Shown here piece after piece: positions 50,401 through 59,672 of a stretch of 64,000 nt of DNA. The DNA lies in contig JAUIRK010000771.1 in NCBI GenBank assembly GCA_030549495.1, positions 33,457 to 97,456 on the forward strand, read 5' to 3'. A program made the translations under genes and the position numbers. The first letter of the stretch is position 1. Every line of letters begins with the position of its first letter. The notes beneath the pieces are model-generated. The model did no database searches. It saw only the letters and a list, made by a program, of their open reading frames with translations, and had not been told where the DNA came from. The DNA comes from Nectonema munidae. Its lineage: Eukaryota; Nematomorpha; Nectonematoida; Nectonematidae.

Positions 50401-51242
50401 AGTTGAGCCGATTCAATCAGAGGGAGGGGATAACTATGCTTCTTCTTATTTCATGCAATCATTGCAGAAAATTTGTCAAGAGGTTTCACATTTTTAATAC
50501 TTTATTTACTTATTATGACTGATATGATTGAAAAGAATGATGTATTGTTTATTATGGATGAAGTACAAACTGGCTGTGGATCCACTGGAAAATTTTGGGC
50601 TCATGAACACTTTGATTTGGAAACGTCTCCAGACATTGTTACGTTTAGCAAAAAAATGATAACTGGAGGATTCTACACAAAAGAAAAAATTATAAAAGAA
50701 CTCGGAGTAATTTTTCTCCTTCTAACTTTTGTGAACTTTTTTTCTGATAATTATGCATTATTAGGGCTATCGGATATATAACACTTGGATGGGTGATATT
50801 TCTAAATTATTAATATTAAAAGAAGTTCTTGCCATAATAAAGGAAGACGGCTTAATAGATGAGAGCAACGTAGTTGGAGATTATCTCAAAAAACAATTAT
50901 ACACTATAGAGGTGCTTTTATATTTTTTTTACACTTACAAAAACATAAATATTTAGAATGACTTTCCGAAAGTTATTCAAAATGTTAGAGGCAAAGGAAC
51001 TTTCATATCATTCGATTGCCAGGATGAAGAACTACTTCTTAAATTGAAAAATTATTTCCTTCAAAATGGTTTTTTTATTCTTTCCAAAAAGCATAATACA
51101 TGCAATACTTTGTTTAGGATTATTAATCGGAACCTGTGGTAAGAAAACTTTCCGATTTAGACCCAGTTTAATCTTCAATAAAGCACATGCAGATATAGCA
51201 GTAGAAATAATTCACAAATCGTTAAAAGACATAAATTTATGA
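29493..51242 (+). CDS. ABAT: 4-aminobutyrate (GABA) aminotransferase, mitochondrial type; 12 exons
   Basis: This PLP enzyme transfers the amino group of GABA to 2-oxoglutarate in the mitochondrial GABA shunt. Exons: 29493-29620, 33917-34034, 34086-34135, 42489-42569, 45940-46032, 46082-46208, 47643-47791, 50348-50482, 50536-50706, 50765-50911, 50957-51068 and 51118-51242. All borders are AG/GT, phases agree and no stop interrupts about 477 codons (human ABAT has 500). Motifs in order: [57 protein letters not shown] (substrate Arg), [44 protein letters not shown] (PLP Asp), [11 protein letters not shown] (Schiff-base Lys), YNTWMGD and RFRPSLIF. One cysteine of the usual CGSC cluster motif is Thr. 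The first exon, with start codon and targeting peptide, was not found; exon 29493 begins in phase 1. Confidence 0.94.
29745..29820. mobile_element. Pogo/Tigger-like terminus
   Basis: The stretch with GGTTATAACGCGATATCG and CAACGCGGTATAATTTTGGT resembles pogo/Tigger ends, which repeat 'ttataacg' words. Only one end is seen, inside the first long GABA transaminase intron. Confidence 0.35.
31985..32095 (+). repeat. tRNA-derived SINE-like sequence (type 2)
   Basis: TGGCATGGCAGGTTGGTTGA resembles an A box and CTGGATTCGATTCCTTATC a B box, spaced as in a tRNA. A body with 'gttaagtctaaaaacacaaa' follows. No 3' acceptor stem closes, so this is a SINE head and not a tRNA gene. Confidence 0.5.
32398..32730 (+). 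pseudogene. Possible piggyBac-like transposase C-terminal fragment
   Basis: One frame, broken by a single stop, reads [20 protein letters not shown], then [20 protein letters not shown] and [17 protein letters not shown]. The CxxC...C arrangement after a linker resembles the C-terminal cysteine-rich tail of piggyBac transposases. The last 30 residues do not fit that family. An unrelated zinc-ribbon protein or a retrocopy is possible. Confidence 0.3.
33268..33342. mobile_element. hAT right terminus
   Basis: The phrase 'ggtctgtgaaccccagggta' followed by AGAACCACTGG is the classic end of a common hAT group. The left partner is not recognisable in the preceding kilobase. It lies in a GABA transaminase intron. 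Confidence 0.55.
34136..37149. other. Long GABA transaminase intron, T-rich
   Basis: Strongly T-rich on the plus strand. Open frames at 34647-34958, 35105-35344 (minus), 35223-35423 (minus) and 35685-35900 have no family resemblance or splice support. The intron itself continues to 42,488, where the exon starting [10 protein letters not shown] begins. Confidence 0.5.
37150..37406 (+). pseudogene. Tc1/mariner-IS630 (DDE_3) transposase, C-terminal end
   Basis: Translation gives [20 protein letters not shown], then [20 protein letters not shown] and [19 protein letters not shown] before a stop. [11 protein letters not shown] is the block around the third acidic catalytic residue of Tc1/IS630-type transposases (SPxLNPIE). 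The preceding LPPYSP-like part is frameshifted or mutated. No terminal repeats were identified. Confidence 0.7.
37663..37746. repeat. Four 21-bp tandem units encoding a heptad pattern
   Basis: Four consecutive 21-base units translate as [21 protein letters not shown] and ENISLEL. They lie in an open frame 37564-37788 with no homology. The unit length keeps the frame, but the setting is an intron of the transaminase gene beside a dead transposase, so a gene is unlikely. Confidence 0.7.
38790..38880 (+). repeat. Partial copy of the 128-bp TTAA MITE
   Basis: The phrases 'ctgttttaagtatataaaat', 'cattgaagcagacgatta' and 'ttcctcaaagtgttgaga' repeat the interior and right end of the element at 41,169-41,296 in the same order. 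Its left end and TTAA are lost. Confidence 0.65.
38876..39207. mobile_element. hAT-like MITE with 'atccgcatccgc' motifs
   Basis: The left side has GAGATATATCGGATGAG and 'ttcgcggatgcgga'. The right side has 'gcggatatccgata', whose inverse TATCGGATATCCGC matches the left. The same end type is seen at 25,204. The internal part is AT-rich and noncoding. Confidence 0.5.
39226..39561. mobile_element. hAT MITE with 16-bp terminal repeats
   Basis: The ends are TAGGGCCGTATCAAGGG and CCCTTGATACGGTCCTG, inverted copies with two or three differences. Flanks GTTAAAAA (39218-39225) and GTTAAAAC (39562-39569) match at 7 of 8 positions, as for a hAT target duplication. It is 336 bp long, relatively GC-rich and noncoding. 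Confidence 0.8.
40690..40790 (-). repeat. tRNA-derived SINE-like sequence, minus strand
   Basis: The reverse strand contains a B box, GAGTTCGATTCCC, with a possible A-box region about 50 bases upstream. It is not foldable to a full tRNA by eye. Probably a SINE remnant. Confidence 0.35.
41169..41296. mobile_element. 128-bp TTAA-flanked MITE (piggyBac-like)
   Basis: It begins TTAACCCGCTGATGG and ends CCTCAAAGGGTTAA, so TTAA plus CCC/GGG borders are inverted. TTAA target sites and CCC-type ends are the signature of piggyBac superfamily elements. A partial copy lies at 38,790-38,880. Confidence 0.6.
43550..44265 (-). mobile_element. Jockey/CR1-like LINE, last codons and 3' UTR
   Basis: The minus-strand frame 44065-44265 ends [20 protein letters not shown], then a short basic tail and a stop. 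This resembles the end of jockey/CR1-like polyproteins (YxTRxxxxLHxP...) and the end of the better LINE at 60.7-62.5 kb (HFTRSNHFLHFQSF). The remainder down to about 43,550 would be 3' UTR. It is strongly 5'-truncated. Confidence 0.55.
45100..45278 (+). repeat. tRNA-derived SINE, family A copy 1
   Basis: A tRNA-like head carries an A-box region near 45,120-45,140 and the B box GCGTTCGATCCCC (45,160-45,172). A body follows with 'aaaatcacaaaactgtgatt', 'cgcaagcatag' and 'tgaaagcgctttgatatc'. The same head and body in the same order occur on the minus strand at 59,497-59,672, which proves an interspersed element. Confidence 0.8.
46659..46796. mobile_element. 138-bp TTAA-flanked MITE (piggyBac-like)
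   Basis: The ends TTAACCCATTTACGACCAA and TTGGTCTTAAATGGGTTAA are inverted copies differing at one position, bounded by TTAA on both sides. An internal 'atcgtctgc' word occurs twice. It is noncoding and lies in a GABA transaminase intron. Confidence 0.78.
47045..47112. repeat. Short tandem repeat, about 21-bp unit, three copies
   Basis: The unit 'gaatgttatttattaaaaaa' repeats roughly three times with one-base length changes. It is a simple AT-rich tandem with no coding meaning. Confidence 0.8.
48038..48562. mobile_element. hAT MITE, decayed
   Basis: The left part 'ctgggggtcgcgaacccata' and the right part 'ggggtccttaaca...aaaggttgagaggcact' match the two halves of a widespread hAT group (CAGTGGTTCTCAACCTGGGGTCGCGAACC). 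Ends are eroded and no target duplication is evident. Confidence 0.55.
48795..49440 (+). mobile_element. LINE, C-terminal region of the polyprotein, degenerate
   Basis: In shifting plus-strand frames one reads [34 protein letters not shown], then [36 protein letters not shown] and [16 protein letters not shown]. The order 'LRTNKSPLL...CxxC...H(D/N)TTHxF...LW' is the usual C-terminal zinc-knuckle region of jockey-like LINEs. The plus strand is unusually rich in A and C compared with the surroundings. At least three frame changes or stops. Confidence 0.55.
50121..50143. repeat. ATT/TTA trinucleotide microsatellite
   Basis: About seven perfect 'att' repeats in a transaminase intron. Confidence 0.9.
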
Positions 51243-52204
51243 AATTTATTATTTACGCTATTTACTTTTAAAGTTTTATAATTTCGCTTCTCGTTGATTT
51301 ACAAAGATTTTAAATAAAATAAAACTGATTGATTTAAGTCAATCCAAATCTTAATGCTCTTTTCATCTTCTTTTCATTCTAAACATTGAAATATAAATAT
51401 TAATTATGACGAGAAAGAAAAAAGATTTACATCTGATAAGAGTGACATTTCAGTATTGCACGTGGTTTCTTTTTTGCTTTCGCTATAAAATTTTGCATCC
51501 TGAACAAAAAACTAAATTGAAAAAGTACTTGCATTTAACAAATATTGAAGTTACTATTGGCGTTTTCAAACCATCTTGTAAACCAAACCTAAATAAAAGC
51601 AATCCTTTTAATGTGTTTAGAATTGGAAACGGATGAACCTCTTTGCTCTAGCGGCTAACTTTTCACTGTTTGCCTTATTTTGAGTATTCGAATCAAACCT
51701 TATTTTCCTAAGCTTTTCTCTCTAAAAATAGTTGTTGTATAGTTCATGATTGTTTTATCATAAAAAAATATACTTCCTGCCACGATAATTTAGACACACT
51801 TTCCAAATCAATGATATGTGCATTTTTCTTAGTATCTCTAAAAATAATAAATCGTATTCAAATACATTTATACCACCAGCTGAAAGGGAAAATTCCTTTT
51901 TCGTGATAATTTGTTGGAATTAAGGCAGTTTTTATTTATTATTTTTTTGAACTTCAGGTCACATTCCATCCTTATTTTTATACACATTTTTCCAAATATA
52001 TTTTATCAAATCAAAAGATGCCTCCTTTAGCAGTTATTTCGAATACATGGCATAAAAACTACTTCGATCCAAACATGCCTCCATAATTCCTTTTCAACGG
52101 TACGCATATATAAATATAAATACACACATATTTCATTAAATTTCTTCTAATTTAATATTATATTTTCAAAATATATAAATTTATTTATATATTTTGAAAT
52201 AACA
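51243..52204. other. 3' flank of the GABA transaminase gene
   Basis: The transaminase 3' UTR should begin here. 'aataaa' lies at 51,314-51,319, about 75 bases after the stop, and is a plausible polyadenylation signal. The open frame 51406-51636 has no recognisable homology. Confidence 0.4.
51636..51720 (+). repeat. Possible tRNA-derived SINE head
   Basis: CTCTAGCGGCTAACTTTTCA resembles an A box region and GAGTATTCGAATC a weak B box, about 45 bases apart. It starts some 400 bases after the transaminase stop codon. It does not close into a proper tRNA and no second copy was seen. Confidence 0.3.
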
Positions 52205-52395
52205 GAAAACTCCAATACCAGAAAACTCGGAATAAAAAATTCGGTCTCAAAAAACCGTGTCTCAAGCCAGTTATTAGTTAGTTCGTTAAAATATAACTAT
52301 ATAGATCAATATAATAGATTGTGTGAACTATTTAGTCAACTAAGAGACAGAGTTTTCTGAGAACGAATTTTCTGACACTAAGTTTTTCTAGGAAA
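52205..52395. repeat. Imperfect palindromic repeat (hairpin MITE-like)
   Basis: The left arm (52,205-52,262, 'cagaaaactcggaat...ttcggtctcaaaaaaccg') is roughly inverted in the right arm (52,342-52,393, 'agagttttctgagaacgaattttctgac'). A related piece with 'gaccgagtattccaaaatcg' lies at 52,545-52,580. No target duplication was identified. Confidence 0.55.
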
Positions 52396-52679
52396 ATCCT
52401 TTACTATTTTTGTATACTTAATATAAATATTATGTCTTAATTAATCTTAAATAAGCAATCACACATTTTATTCGGCTTTCTGAAGCTTATTTAGTTACCA
52501 TAATCGTTTACATTTTCAGACTTTAAAATTCAATGTGAATTTTAGACCGAGTATTCCAAAATCGAGTTTTCCTAAAATCGAAATTTTGTTAAATAATCCA
52601 CATCAAGACAATAAGTTCTTTTAACTTGTTTAGATTTTTTTCCTTCTCATCTTATTTGGTACTTGACTAAAAAGATGAT

Positions 52680-53960
52680 CGATTCTGTAATACATAATGG
52701 CATTAGTGAATGTTGAGTTTAGCGTTCCGCTTAACTTTTCGAGTAATTCTAAAAGATACGTCTGCGTTATTTGTCCTTTGAAATTCAATTCACTAAAATT
52801 CTAGCCACTTTTCCTCATCAAGATTCAAGCATTATTTAAATTAATCAGGCAAGTGAAGATCGACAATTCCTAATTCTCTGATCCATAGCACTCATTTTTG
52901 TAGATTGATAAGACTCTTGCAATAAGTCCTTGAAGTTTTCTTTTTTTCCTGAATAACAGCTAATTGTGGATATGGGATTTACGCCATGTACCGTTTAAGC
53001 AATCTAAACAATTGCCGATCCATTCCAAAATTATTATTTGGCCCTTTTATGAAAATTTCCCCTCGCTTTTTGCTTTTAGAATAAACTTTTTGAGCTAAAA
53101 CATAGCCACTGTTTCCTGAAATTACATTTTACCATCAACTCTCAATCCTACCATAAATTGGTAAATTAAGGGATTTTATTAATTCATTCATCCTGCTAAA
53201 AATTAAGTTTTCATCAATCTTTAAGCTCTGCAGGAAGGTAAAATGGTTCATGTATTATACTATAATATGATAAAACCAAATAAATAATTCTTCATGTGCT
53301 CCATTATTTTTATATTCATTCATCAAAATTTAGGTAAATTTCATCCGCTTCTATTTTGTCATTGACATCTCTTTAATAAATTCCTCACACGATTGCCAAG
53401 ACAAATAATATATAGATTTGAAGCTTTATACGAACTCACCATGCATTTCTTCAAAAGTAGGGCTTGTAGCAAAAATAGGTTTGATAAATTCATCATATTC
53501 TCGATAATTCAACGATTCATCACTTTGATCATGACCACAATAAAGCATTTTACATATGAAAAAAAGGTGATACTCCAATAAAATCTTTAAATGTTTATTT
53601 TTTGACCAGAATAGATTGGTGATCATAATCAAAAATTACAAGATTACCGTGTGCATGTTTGATGAAAGCCTTATGCCTCCCAAATACCTTTGCGAAATAT
53701 CAAAATCCATAATTTTAAATGTACCTTGAGATATAGTAGAATGTAGATGTACTTCTACTAAAGCTGCAGTATGGAAAACAAAAGGCACTATTTCTTGAAA
53801 CGCTATATTCTAACCAAGGAAATTTTCGATACCATTTTCTAAAAACCACTTTTTTCAAATCTTAAATTTTAATTTTAGTTGACTTGAATCATCGATTTTT
53901 TTTATTTCGATCAGAAAAAAACAAGTTCCCATAATAATATAAAAACGTATATTTTATTTT
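52680..53960 (-). pseudogene. Unidentified decayed coding region
   Basis: On the minus strand several adjoining stretches look coding. They are FQEIVPFVFHTAALVEVHLH with QGTFKIMDFDISQRYLGG (about 53,820-53,690), KAFIKHAHGNLVIFDYDHQS (about 53,670-53,610), KMLYCGHDQSDESLNYREYD with FIKPIFATSPTFEEMH (about 53,550-53,440), SWQSCEEFIKEMSMTK, LKIDENLIFSRMNELIKSLN, GNSGYVLAQKVYSKSKKRGE, IFIKGPNNNFGMDRQLFRLL and HLPD...LNLDEEKWLEF (about 52,790). Order and continuity suggest one protein of over 300 residues read right to left, now split by frame changes and stops. A GTGAGT donor follows MHG near 53,428, so some breaks could be introns. I do not recognise the family; it could be a host pseudogene, a fast-evolving live gene or an uncommon transposon. 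Confidence 0.45.
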
Positions 53961-54728
53961 TAAAAAAGTTTAGGAATAGTCCAAAAAAGTAGCTAGTTGT
54001 TACCTTCTGAATAATTTGGAGAATGCATTATAGATTAGCATCAAAAAAGAAGCTTTGTTTCTAATAGTTGAAAATGGGCAAACAAATTATTTTTTGATGG
54101 GGTGCCTAAAATTAAATTTTTATCTCAAAATATCAAAAAAAAATTTACGTTTTTTGGATAAGTTGACTACAAATAGAATTGCAATAATATATGTAAGTGT
54201 TATTATTCTAAGTGTTAGAGTAGTTAGGTTCGCTCATCAAGTTTGCCAAAAAAATAATAATCTTACCTCATAAAGTCTTTATATGATATTCTATATTTTT
54301 AAGATGAAAATATAATTCAAGTTTTATGAAATGTTAGCAAAATACTTTAAAAAGATTATTAGTGAAGATTGCAGTAAAAAGAAAGTGTAGTAGCATAGTT
54401 CTCATAAGGTATGATTAAAACCAAAATTCAAATGAAGTTTTATCAAGTCGGAATAGCAAAATTAGCAAGTGTCGGACTCTATGTTTTTGTTCCGACTGCG
54501 CAGCCGTGATCATAAGTAATTCTAAAAAAAAGAAATTCGCTTTCTAATACTTTAGAGATTCTTTCCCCCACGAATACAGAAGTATACACTTTCTAGTGAA
54601 GTGTACATAAACTTTATCTGCATACATGATCAATCAATATGTATCTTGTGCCTAGAAAATTTTATGTGCTTATCTCAATAATTAATAAAAAAAACATATA
54701 GACAAATAGATCAAAATGAGAGTTCCTT

Positions 54729-54996
54729 GGTAAGATGGCCAGATTTTTACAATATTAAAACGGGACAAAAATGGTATTGAATAAAGAAAAAAACAAAATT
54801 TTGTATTTGTTACAAAAATAATTAACATGAAAAATACATTGAAAGGCATTTGTATCTAAATTTTTCTAAACTCCTTTTTTGACATATAAAATTAGTGAAT
54901 GAAAAACCGGGATTCTTATAAATCCTTTAGGATTCCGTTGTAAGCCGACGTCAAAACCGGTACAATTCCGAAAAATGAGAATATCTGGAAACCCTA
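54729..54996. mobile_element. Probable MITE with 'ggccaga' ends
   Basis: The left side GATGGCCAGATTTTTAC and the right side GAATATCTGGAAACCCT are loosely inverted (AGGGT-GGCCAGA type). Subterminal 'aaaacgggacaaaa' and 'aaaccggtacaattccg' blocks resemble a widely distributed MITE style. Both ends are eroded. Confidence 0.4.
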
Positions 54997-55252
54997 TTGC
55001 TAGGACAACCTTTACTTAAACAAGGATGAAAAATGTGGCTTGTGATTAAGGAAAATTTAAGGTTGATTTTGCGATATGAGATTATTGTAGGATAAGGAGT
55101 TTGGGAAATAAACAATAACAAGCAGAGCTTAATTTATGTCGCACGCCCAATTTACCGGAGTTTCAATGGAATAACCTAAAATGTTAGTCTAAAATATAAG
55201 TTTTCCCTTTTCTTACCACTCCCCACCGCAAAGAAAACTATACACATGTTTC

Positions 55253-56568
55253 TTACGTTTTTTTACTTTCATTCTTGACTTTTTTTGATTCATCTTCTGC
55301 CTTGAGATCTTTAATGGATTCACTCTTACGTTTTTCACTACTTGCATCACAATCGACAGGTATATCTAGCAGCAATCTTTCTTCTTCAATACTGATTGAT
55401 TCCTAAATTAAAAGAAATAATAACGTCATCATTTTACAATAAGTTTACGCAGTGTAAAATTATGTATGACTTATTTAAAATTTAATTGAAAATATTTGCA
55501 ATATATGCTAATAAAATGAGTATTTTAATATTAAGCTCCTAACTGATGTATCCACACAATCATATGAAAGAATAAATAAATAGTGAAGAGAACAACTTAA
55601 AATTTCTCAAGTTCGAAGCTTTTCGAATAATAAAGATTTTGAAGAGTTAATTAGCAAAATGATTACCTCAAAGAGAAAAAAGTAGAAAATTACATAATAG
55701 ATTGTTGCTTTCGAGGACCAAGCACAAACAATTCCTTTAGGCTATTCAGAATCACGATACTCCTATTCTAAAGGAATTGCTAGAGAGTAAAATTACAAAC
55801 TTCATATTGAAAAGACTTCTTGATATATGTGTACCAATATAATCTTTATATCGTAAGATAAACCCATTTCTGAACCTATTTTTTGCATATATTGTATCAA
55901 AATGACTAAATTTTGTTTATCACTTTTTACAAAATTTGTAAAGTTAAAATTTAAAAAATAATAGTTCAGCATGATGTAAAAAATAGGTTCAGATCAAGTG
56001 CGCGCTCCAATCCAACCTTGGAATAATTTTGAATTCTCTCAATCTAAATTTATAGAATATTTATTCTTAGATATTCATTTTTATCAAATGCTTTAGTTCC
56101 ATTTAATGTACATAAGGATAAAATATAGCATTACTAGAAAAACGGGCTATATATTTATTTTAAATATGTATCCGCCTGAATAGAAATTAACATTCATTAT
56201 TTGGAAAAATAATTTAAATTTTATTCAAATATTTCGCGTAATACTCAATCACCCCAAAATGCAAAATTTTGAAGTATTAAAAATGTACGATTATGATGAC
56301 GATAAATTGTTATACGCGGATAAAACAGTTTGGCTTACTTTAATAGCGGGCGTTTCCAGATTTTTTGACTCCTGCTTCTTTTTGTCATCTGAAAAGTGAA
56401 AATTAATTAATGATATAGAATATGTATAATTAATTAATAATACATTAATTATACACATACCAATTTTATCGCTGTCAGATTTTTCAATTTGATCTAACAA
56501 GCGCTGTGTCAATTCTTGCTTATTTCCAGATACGTTGAGATTCAAAATTCTGCACTCTCTTTTGAGAT
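55253..56568 (-). CDS. SAP-domain protein, three 3' exons
   Basis: Exons on the minus strand, in coding order: 56568-56461, 56388-56339 and 55402-55253. Acceptors are TTTGCAG, CTTTTCAG and AATTTAG, donors GTATGT and GTAAGC, and phases agree. Exon one encodes LKRECRILNLNVSGNKQELT followed by QRLLDQIEKSDSDKI. This is the helix-turn-helix SAP motif (LKxxLxxxxLxVSGxKxELxxRL), which binds nucleic acid in nuclear proteins such as SARNP/Tho1, SAFB and others. The rest is charged and low-complexity (DDKKKQESKNLETP, SSEKRKSESIKDLKAEDESK, KVKNESKKT, stop TAA), like a nuclear linker. SARNP's RAERFG repeats are absent, so that orthology is doubtful. A GTAAGA overlaps the last codon and could be a donor to a further exon. 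The start exon should lie to the right; I did not find it. Confidence 0.7.
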
Positions 56569-57279
56569 CTGCAAACTTAAATATTTAGAGAAATAATATT
56601 CAATTTACTAGAGCTCAAGCCATGCTTAGATCCACAATACGAAAAATTAATAGTGAGCAATTCCATATATAATAAAAAAAATAAGTAAATAGTTGAAGAA
56701 TCTAACAAACTTTTCTTATGGTATTTCTATGCTAGAGCACTCCACGGATACGAGTATGGCTTATTTACCCATACACGGTTCGGTCCATTGGCAGGTATAC
56801 CCTTAAAAAATATCAAGAACCGCACTATATGCTGCTTACGAGTTTTTTCTCCAATAGTAAGCTATCACAAGCTGTGAAAAATTCACCTACGCTGCGAGTG
56901 GGTTTATGATGAAGGAAGCTTGTATTTTGAAAAACATAACAAATGTACTTTTGAAACAGGGGCGCACATCCGGGGGGCGAATATAAGTAAGAGTTGCTGC
57001 TTGTTTATAAAACATGTATGATGATCGCATTATAGTATGTAATGATCATTCGAATACATGATAATGTAAGATAAGAGAATAAAAGAAGGAATGTAGACTT
57101 TCGAATCAATCAACATCATGCCAAGCTGCTCTGAAATTCCTATCAAATACATTTTACAGACGTGCATTTAGTGAGAGCTATATAAAAATATAATCCATTG
57201 TTTCAATATTCACACAATAAGTAAGCAATGTTTATCACAGTGTCTTCTTGTTCTTGTATTTTTGATCAAACACATGTTC

Positions 57280-57468
57280 ATGATCCACTAGATTTTCTCA
57301 TCTTCTGTCACAGTGATTCTATTTCTCTTTCTGTCTCCTCTGTTTTTCTCTTCCGCTTTCTCTGCTAAAACTCAATCATTCACTCAAGCTCTCATTCGAG
57401 CTCTCTTCTTTCACTCAAGCCCTCTTCTCTTGTTTAAGCTATCCTATCTCATTCAGCTCTCTTCTCTC
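57280..57468. repeat. Pyrimidine-rich imperfect tandem tract
   Basis: The stretch is mostly C and T, with recurring 'actcaagctctc', 'tcgagctctcttc', 'actcaagccctcttctc' and 'ttcagctctcttctc' words about 20-30 bases apart. It directly abuts the hAT MITE at 57,469, whose target site lies in it. Confidence 0.6.
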
Positions 57469-57666
57469 CAGTGACGTAGCTAGGCTGGGGCATGAGGGGC
57501 CGTGCCCACACTCCTATGTACCGCATGGTGCCTCCATGCATCTTATGCGATATCAGTTTTTGAAAATTTCTCCAATGAAAGGATCAAGAAAGTATAAATA
57601 ATGTTGCGCAAGTTTTTTGTTTTTAAATTGTGCCCCTTCTATCCACTTTTTTTGGCTACACCACTG
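57469..57666. mobile_element. hAT MITE with 8-bp target duplication
   Basis: It starts CAGTGACGTAGCTAGG and ends TTGGCTACACCACTG, a well-known hAT terminal form (CAGTGGCGTAGCTAGG). Flanks CTTCTCTC (57461-57468) and CTTCTGTC (57667-57674) match at 7 of 8 positions. It is 198 bp and noncoding. Confidence 0.85.
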
Positions 57667-57674
57667 CTTCTGTC

Positions 57675-59496
57675 CAATTTGCATTTTGAGTTAAATTAAA
57701 ATAGTTTTCAATCGTTACAATTTTATATAAATGAATATTGTTAGACTCGCGCTAAGAATTTTTTTTAACACAAGTCACTTAATCTTTATCACTACGTTTG
57801 TTACATTTTGTAACATTTGAAAACTTTAATTTTTTCAAGTCAAGAAATTTTTTTCAATAGTTATTTGGGAATGAATATTTTGACTAGCTATTCAGTTTAA
57901 AAGCAAGAATACTCTATTTGCTTAATATTTGAGCAGAGATATTTTTTATAATGTTCGATTGTTAAATTTTATAAGTAACACTGTACATAATTAATTAAAT
58001 CATTTTTTTAAGAAAATTTATTGATTATTATAATAAAAATATAATATCGAAACAAAATGTTTCAGTTGCTAAAAATGTATTTAATCTATTTATAACAGCT
58101 GTCAAAATTTTATTTATGGAGAAAAATATTCAAACAAAAACGCAATGATTTTCTTTTCTCGTATACTTTGATTTATATTAGTTTAAATAATTTTTTAATG
58201 ATTTTGTGTTTTTAGACTTAAAGAATTTTATAAAAAGTGATTAAATTACCATTTTTGTATACTATGATTCTTTACAATATGTAAAAAAACACAAGTGATA
58301 CCAAATCACCCTTTTAATGCTTAGTGCCCTCTTAGAAAGATTATATTATTGAATTGAGAAAAAATGTTAACGATTTCTTCTTTAAATTTTTAGTAAAACT
58401 ATTATATCAGGATGATTAAGGGATTGAGATAAAACGTAAATTGACGCTTCAGAAGGAGTTTATTGTATATTTTTAGAAAAATATATTGCCAAGAAAAAAG
58501 CTATTAGAGCGCTAAAGAGAAGCAAATCCATGTTAGTATCATATTATGTTATGGCAACTCATATGCTGCTTGCGAAAAATAAATAAAAACAAGAATGTTA
58601 CTTTTAAGTTTCAACATTGGTGTCCAAACTTTTTATAGCATATCTACCGATATGTCCATCCATTTTTATAATTGGTAAATGGAAATAAGCAGGGATAAAG
58701 ACTTAATTACATCTGATGAGTAGTGATCTATCATAGTTGAATGTTTTTGTTCTCTTGTTGAGCTTGAAAAGTGGTTTATAAACTTTCTCAAAATTTTCGG
58801 CTTTTCATTTTTCTTATGATCACGAGTTCTCATTTCAATGTGCTTAAAGTATCTAATATAAACGTCAAAAATAAATTGAACAAAAATACGATTTTCTATG
58901 AACTTATTTTTACCGTCAATAATTTAAGCAAAAGAATACAAAAAGGAGAGTAATATATACACCATTGTGAAAAGAATTCAGCACAAATCACATTGAGGCT
59001 AAAACCTAGTGATCATTAAGGATAGTTCGTTACTGACAATAGATATTGTCAGAGATTATAGATAATCAAATAATCTATCAAATATTTGCATTAAAAGATT
59101 ATTAGCTAGTACCTATAAACATATAAGAACCCTAAGGCCCAGTAGAATCTATATATTGCCTATATTAGCAGAAGGCCGAATCGTTACGATTTTTATCCAA
59201 AAAATTGGGTCGAATAGTTTTGTATAAAAGTAGTCTGTGAAATATATTATGATTAATATATCAACTAAATGTATTATATTAGCGAGTAATTATAGATTTT
59301 AAAAAGAAACTTTAATCTTGTCATATAAAATTATACCTTAGAACTTAAAATATTATTGCGGGTAAGGCTTGACATCTTTTTTATAAACAATAAAAAGTTG
59401 AATAAATAAATTTAAAAAAAAAATAAGAAAATTGTTTGATTGCTTTGACCTAAATTGTAAGTTGCGAAAACGGTGGTAAATATATTTGTTGGTTTT
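57675..59496. other. AT-rich DNA, nothing recognised
   Basis: This could contain the missing first exon of the minus-strand SAP gene, but I saw no convincing start with a phase-1 donor. No repeat family was identified. Confidence 0.45.
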
Positions 59497-59672
59497 TTTT
59501 GATATTGAAGCACTTTCAGCCCTAAGCCTTTATGTTCACATTATGCTTGAAGATAGTTAATCAGAGTTATTTGTGATTTTAGATTTTAAGAATAGGCAGT
59601 CTTAGCGATCGAACCCCTGACATTCAACGGTTAAGCTTAATGGTACAATCTAAGAAACATTAAGCCTCGGGA
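59497..59672 (-). repeat. tRNA-derived SINE, family A copy 2
   Basis: Read on the minus strand it starts 'cgaggcttaatgtttcttag', has the B box GGGGTTCGATCGC and continues with 'aaaatcacaaataactctga', 'caagcataatgtgaac' and 'gaaagtgcttcaatatc'. It parallels the copy at 45.1 kb from head to tail, with about a quarter of positions changed. Confidence 0.78.

Noticed and set aside
55734-55790. Short inverted repeat 'aattcctttag...ctaaaggaatt' as a regulatory hairpin or terminator
   Set aside because: Lies in an intron-length gap of the SAP gene. One such short repeat is expected by chance in AT-rich DNA, and bacterial-type terminators do not apply.
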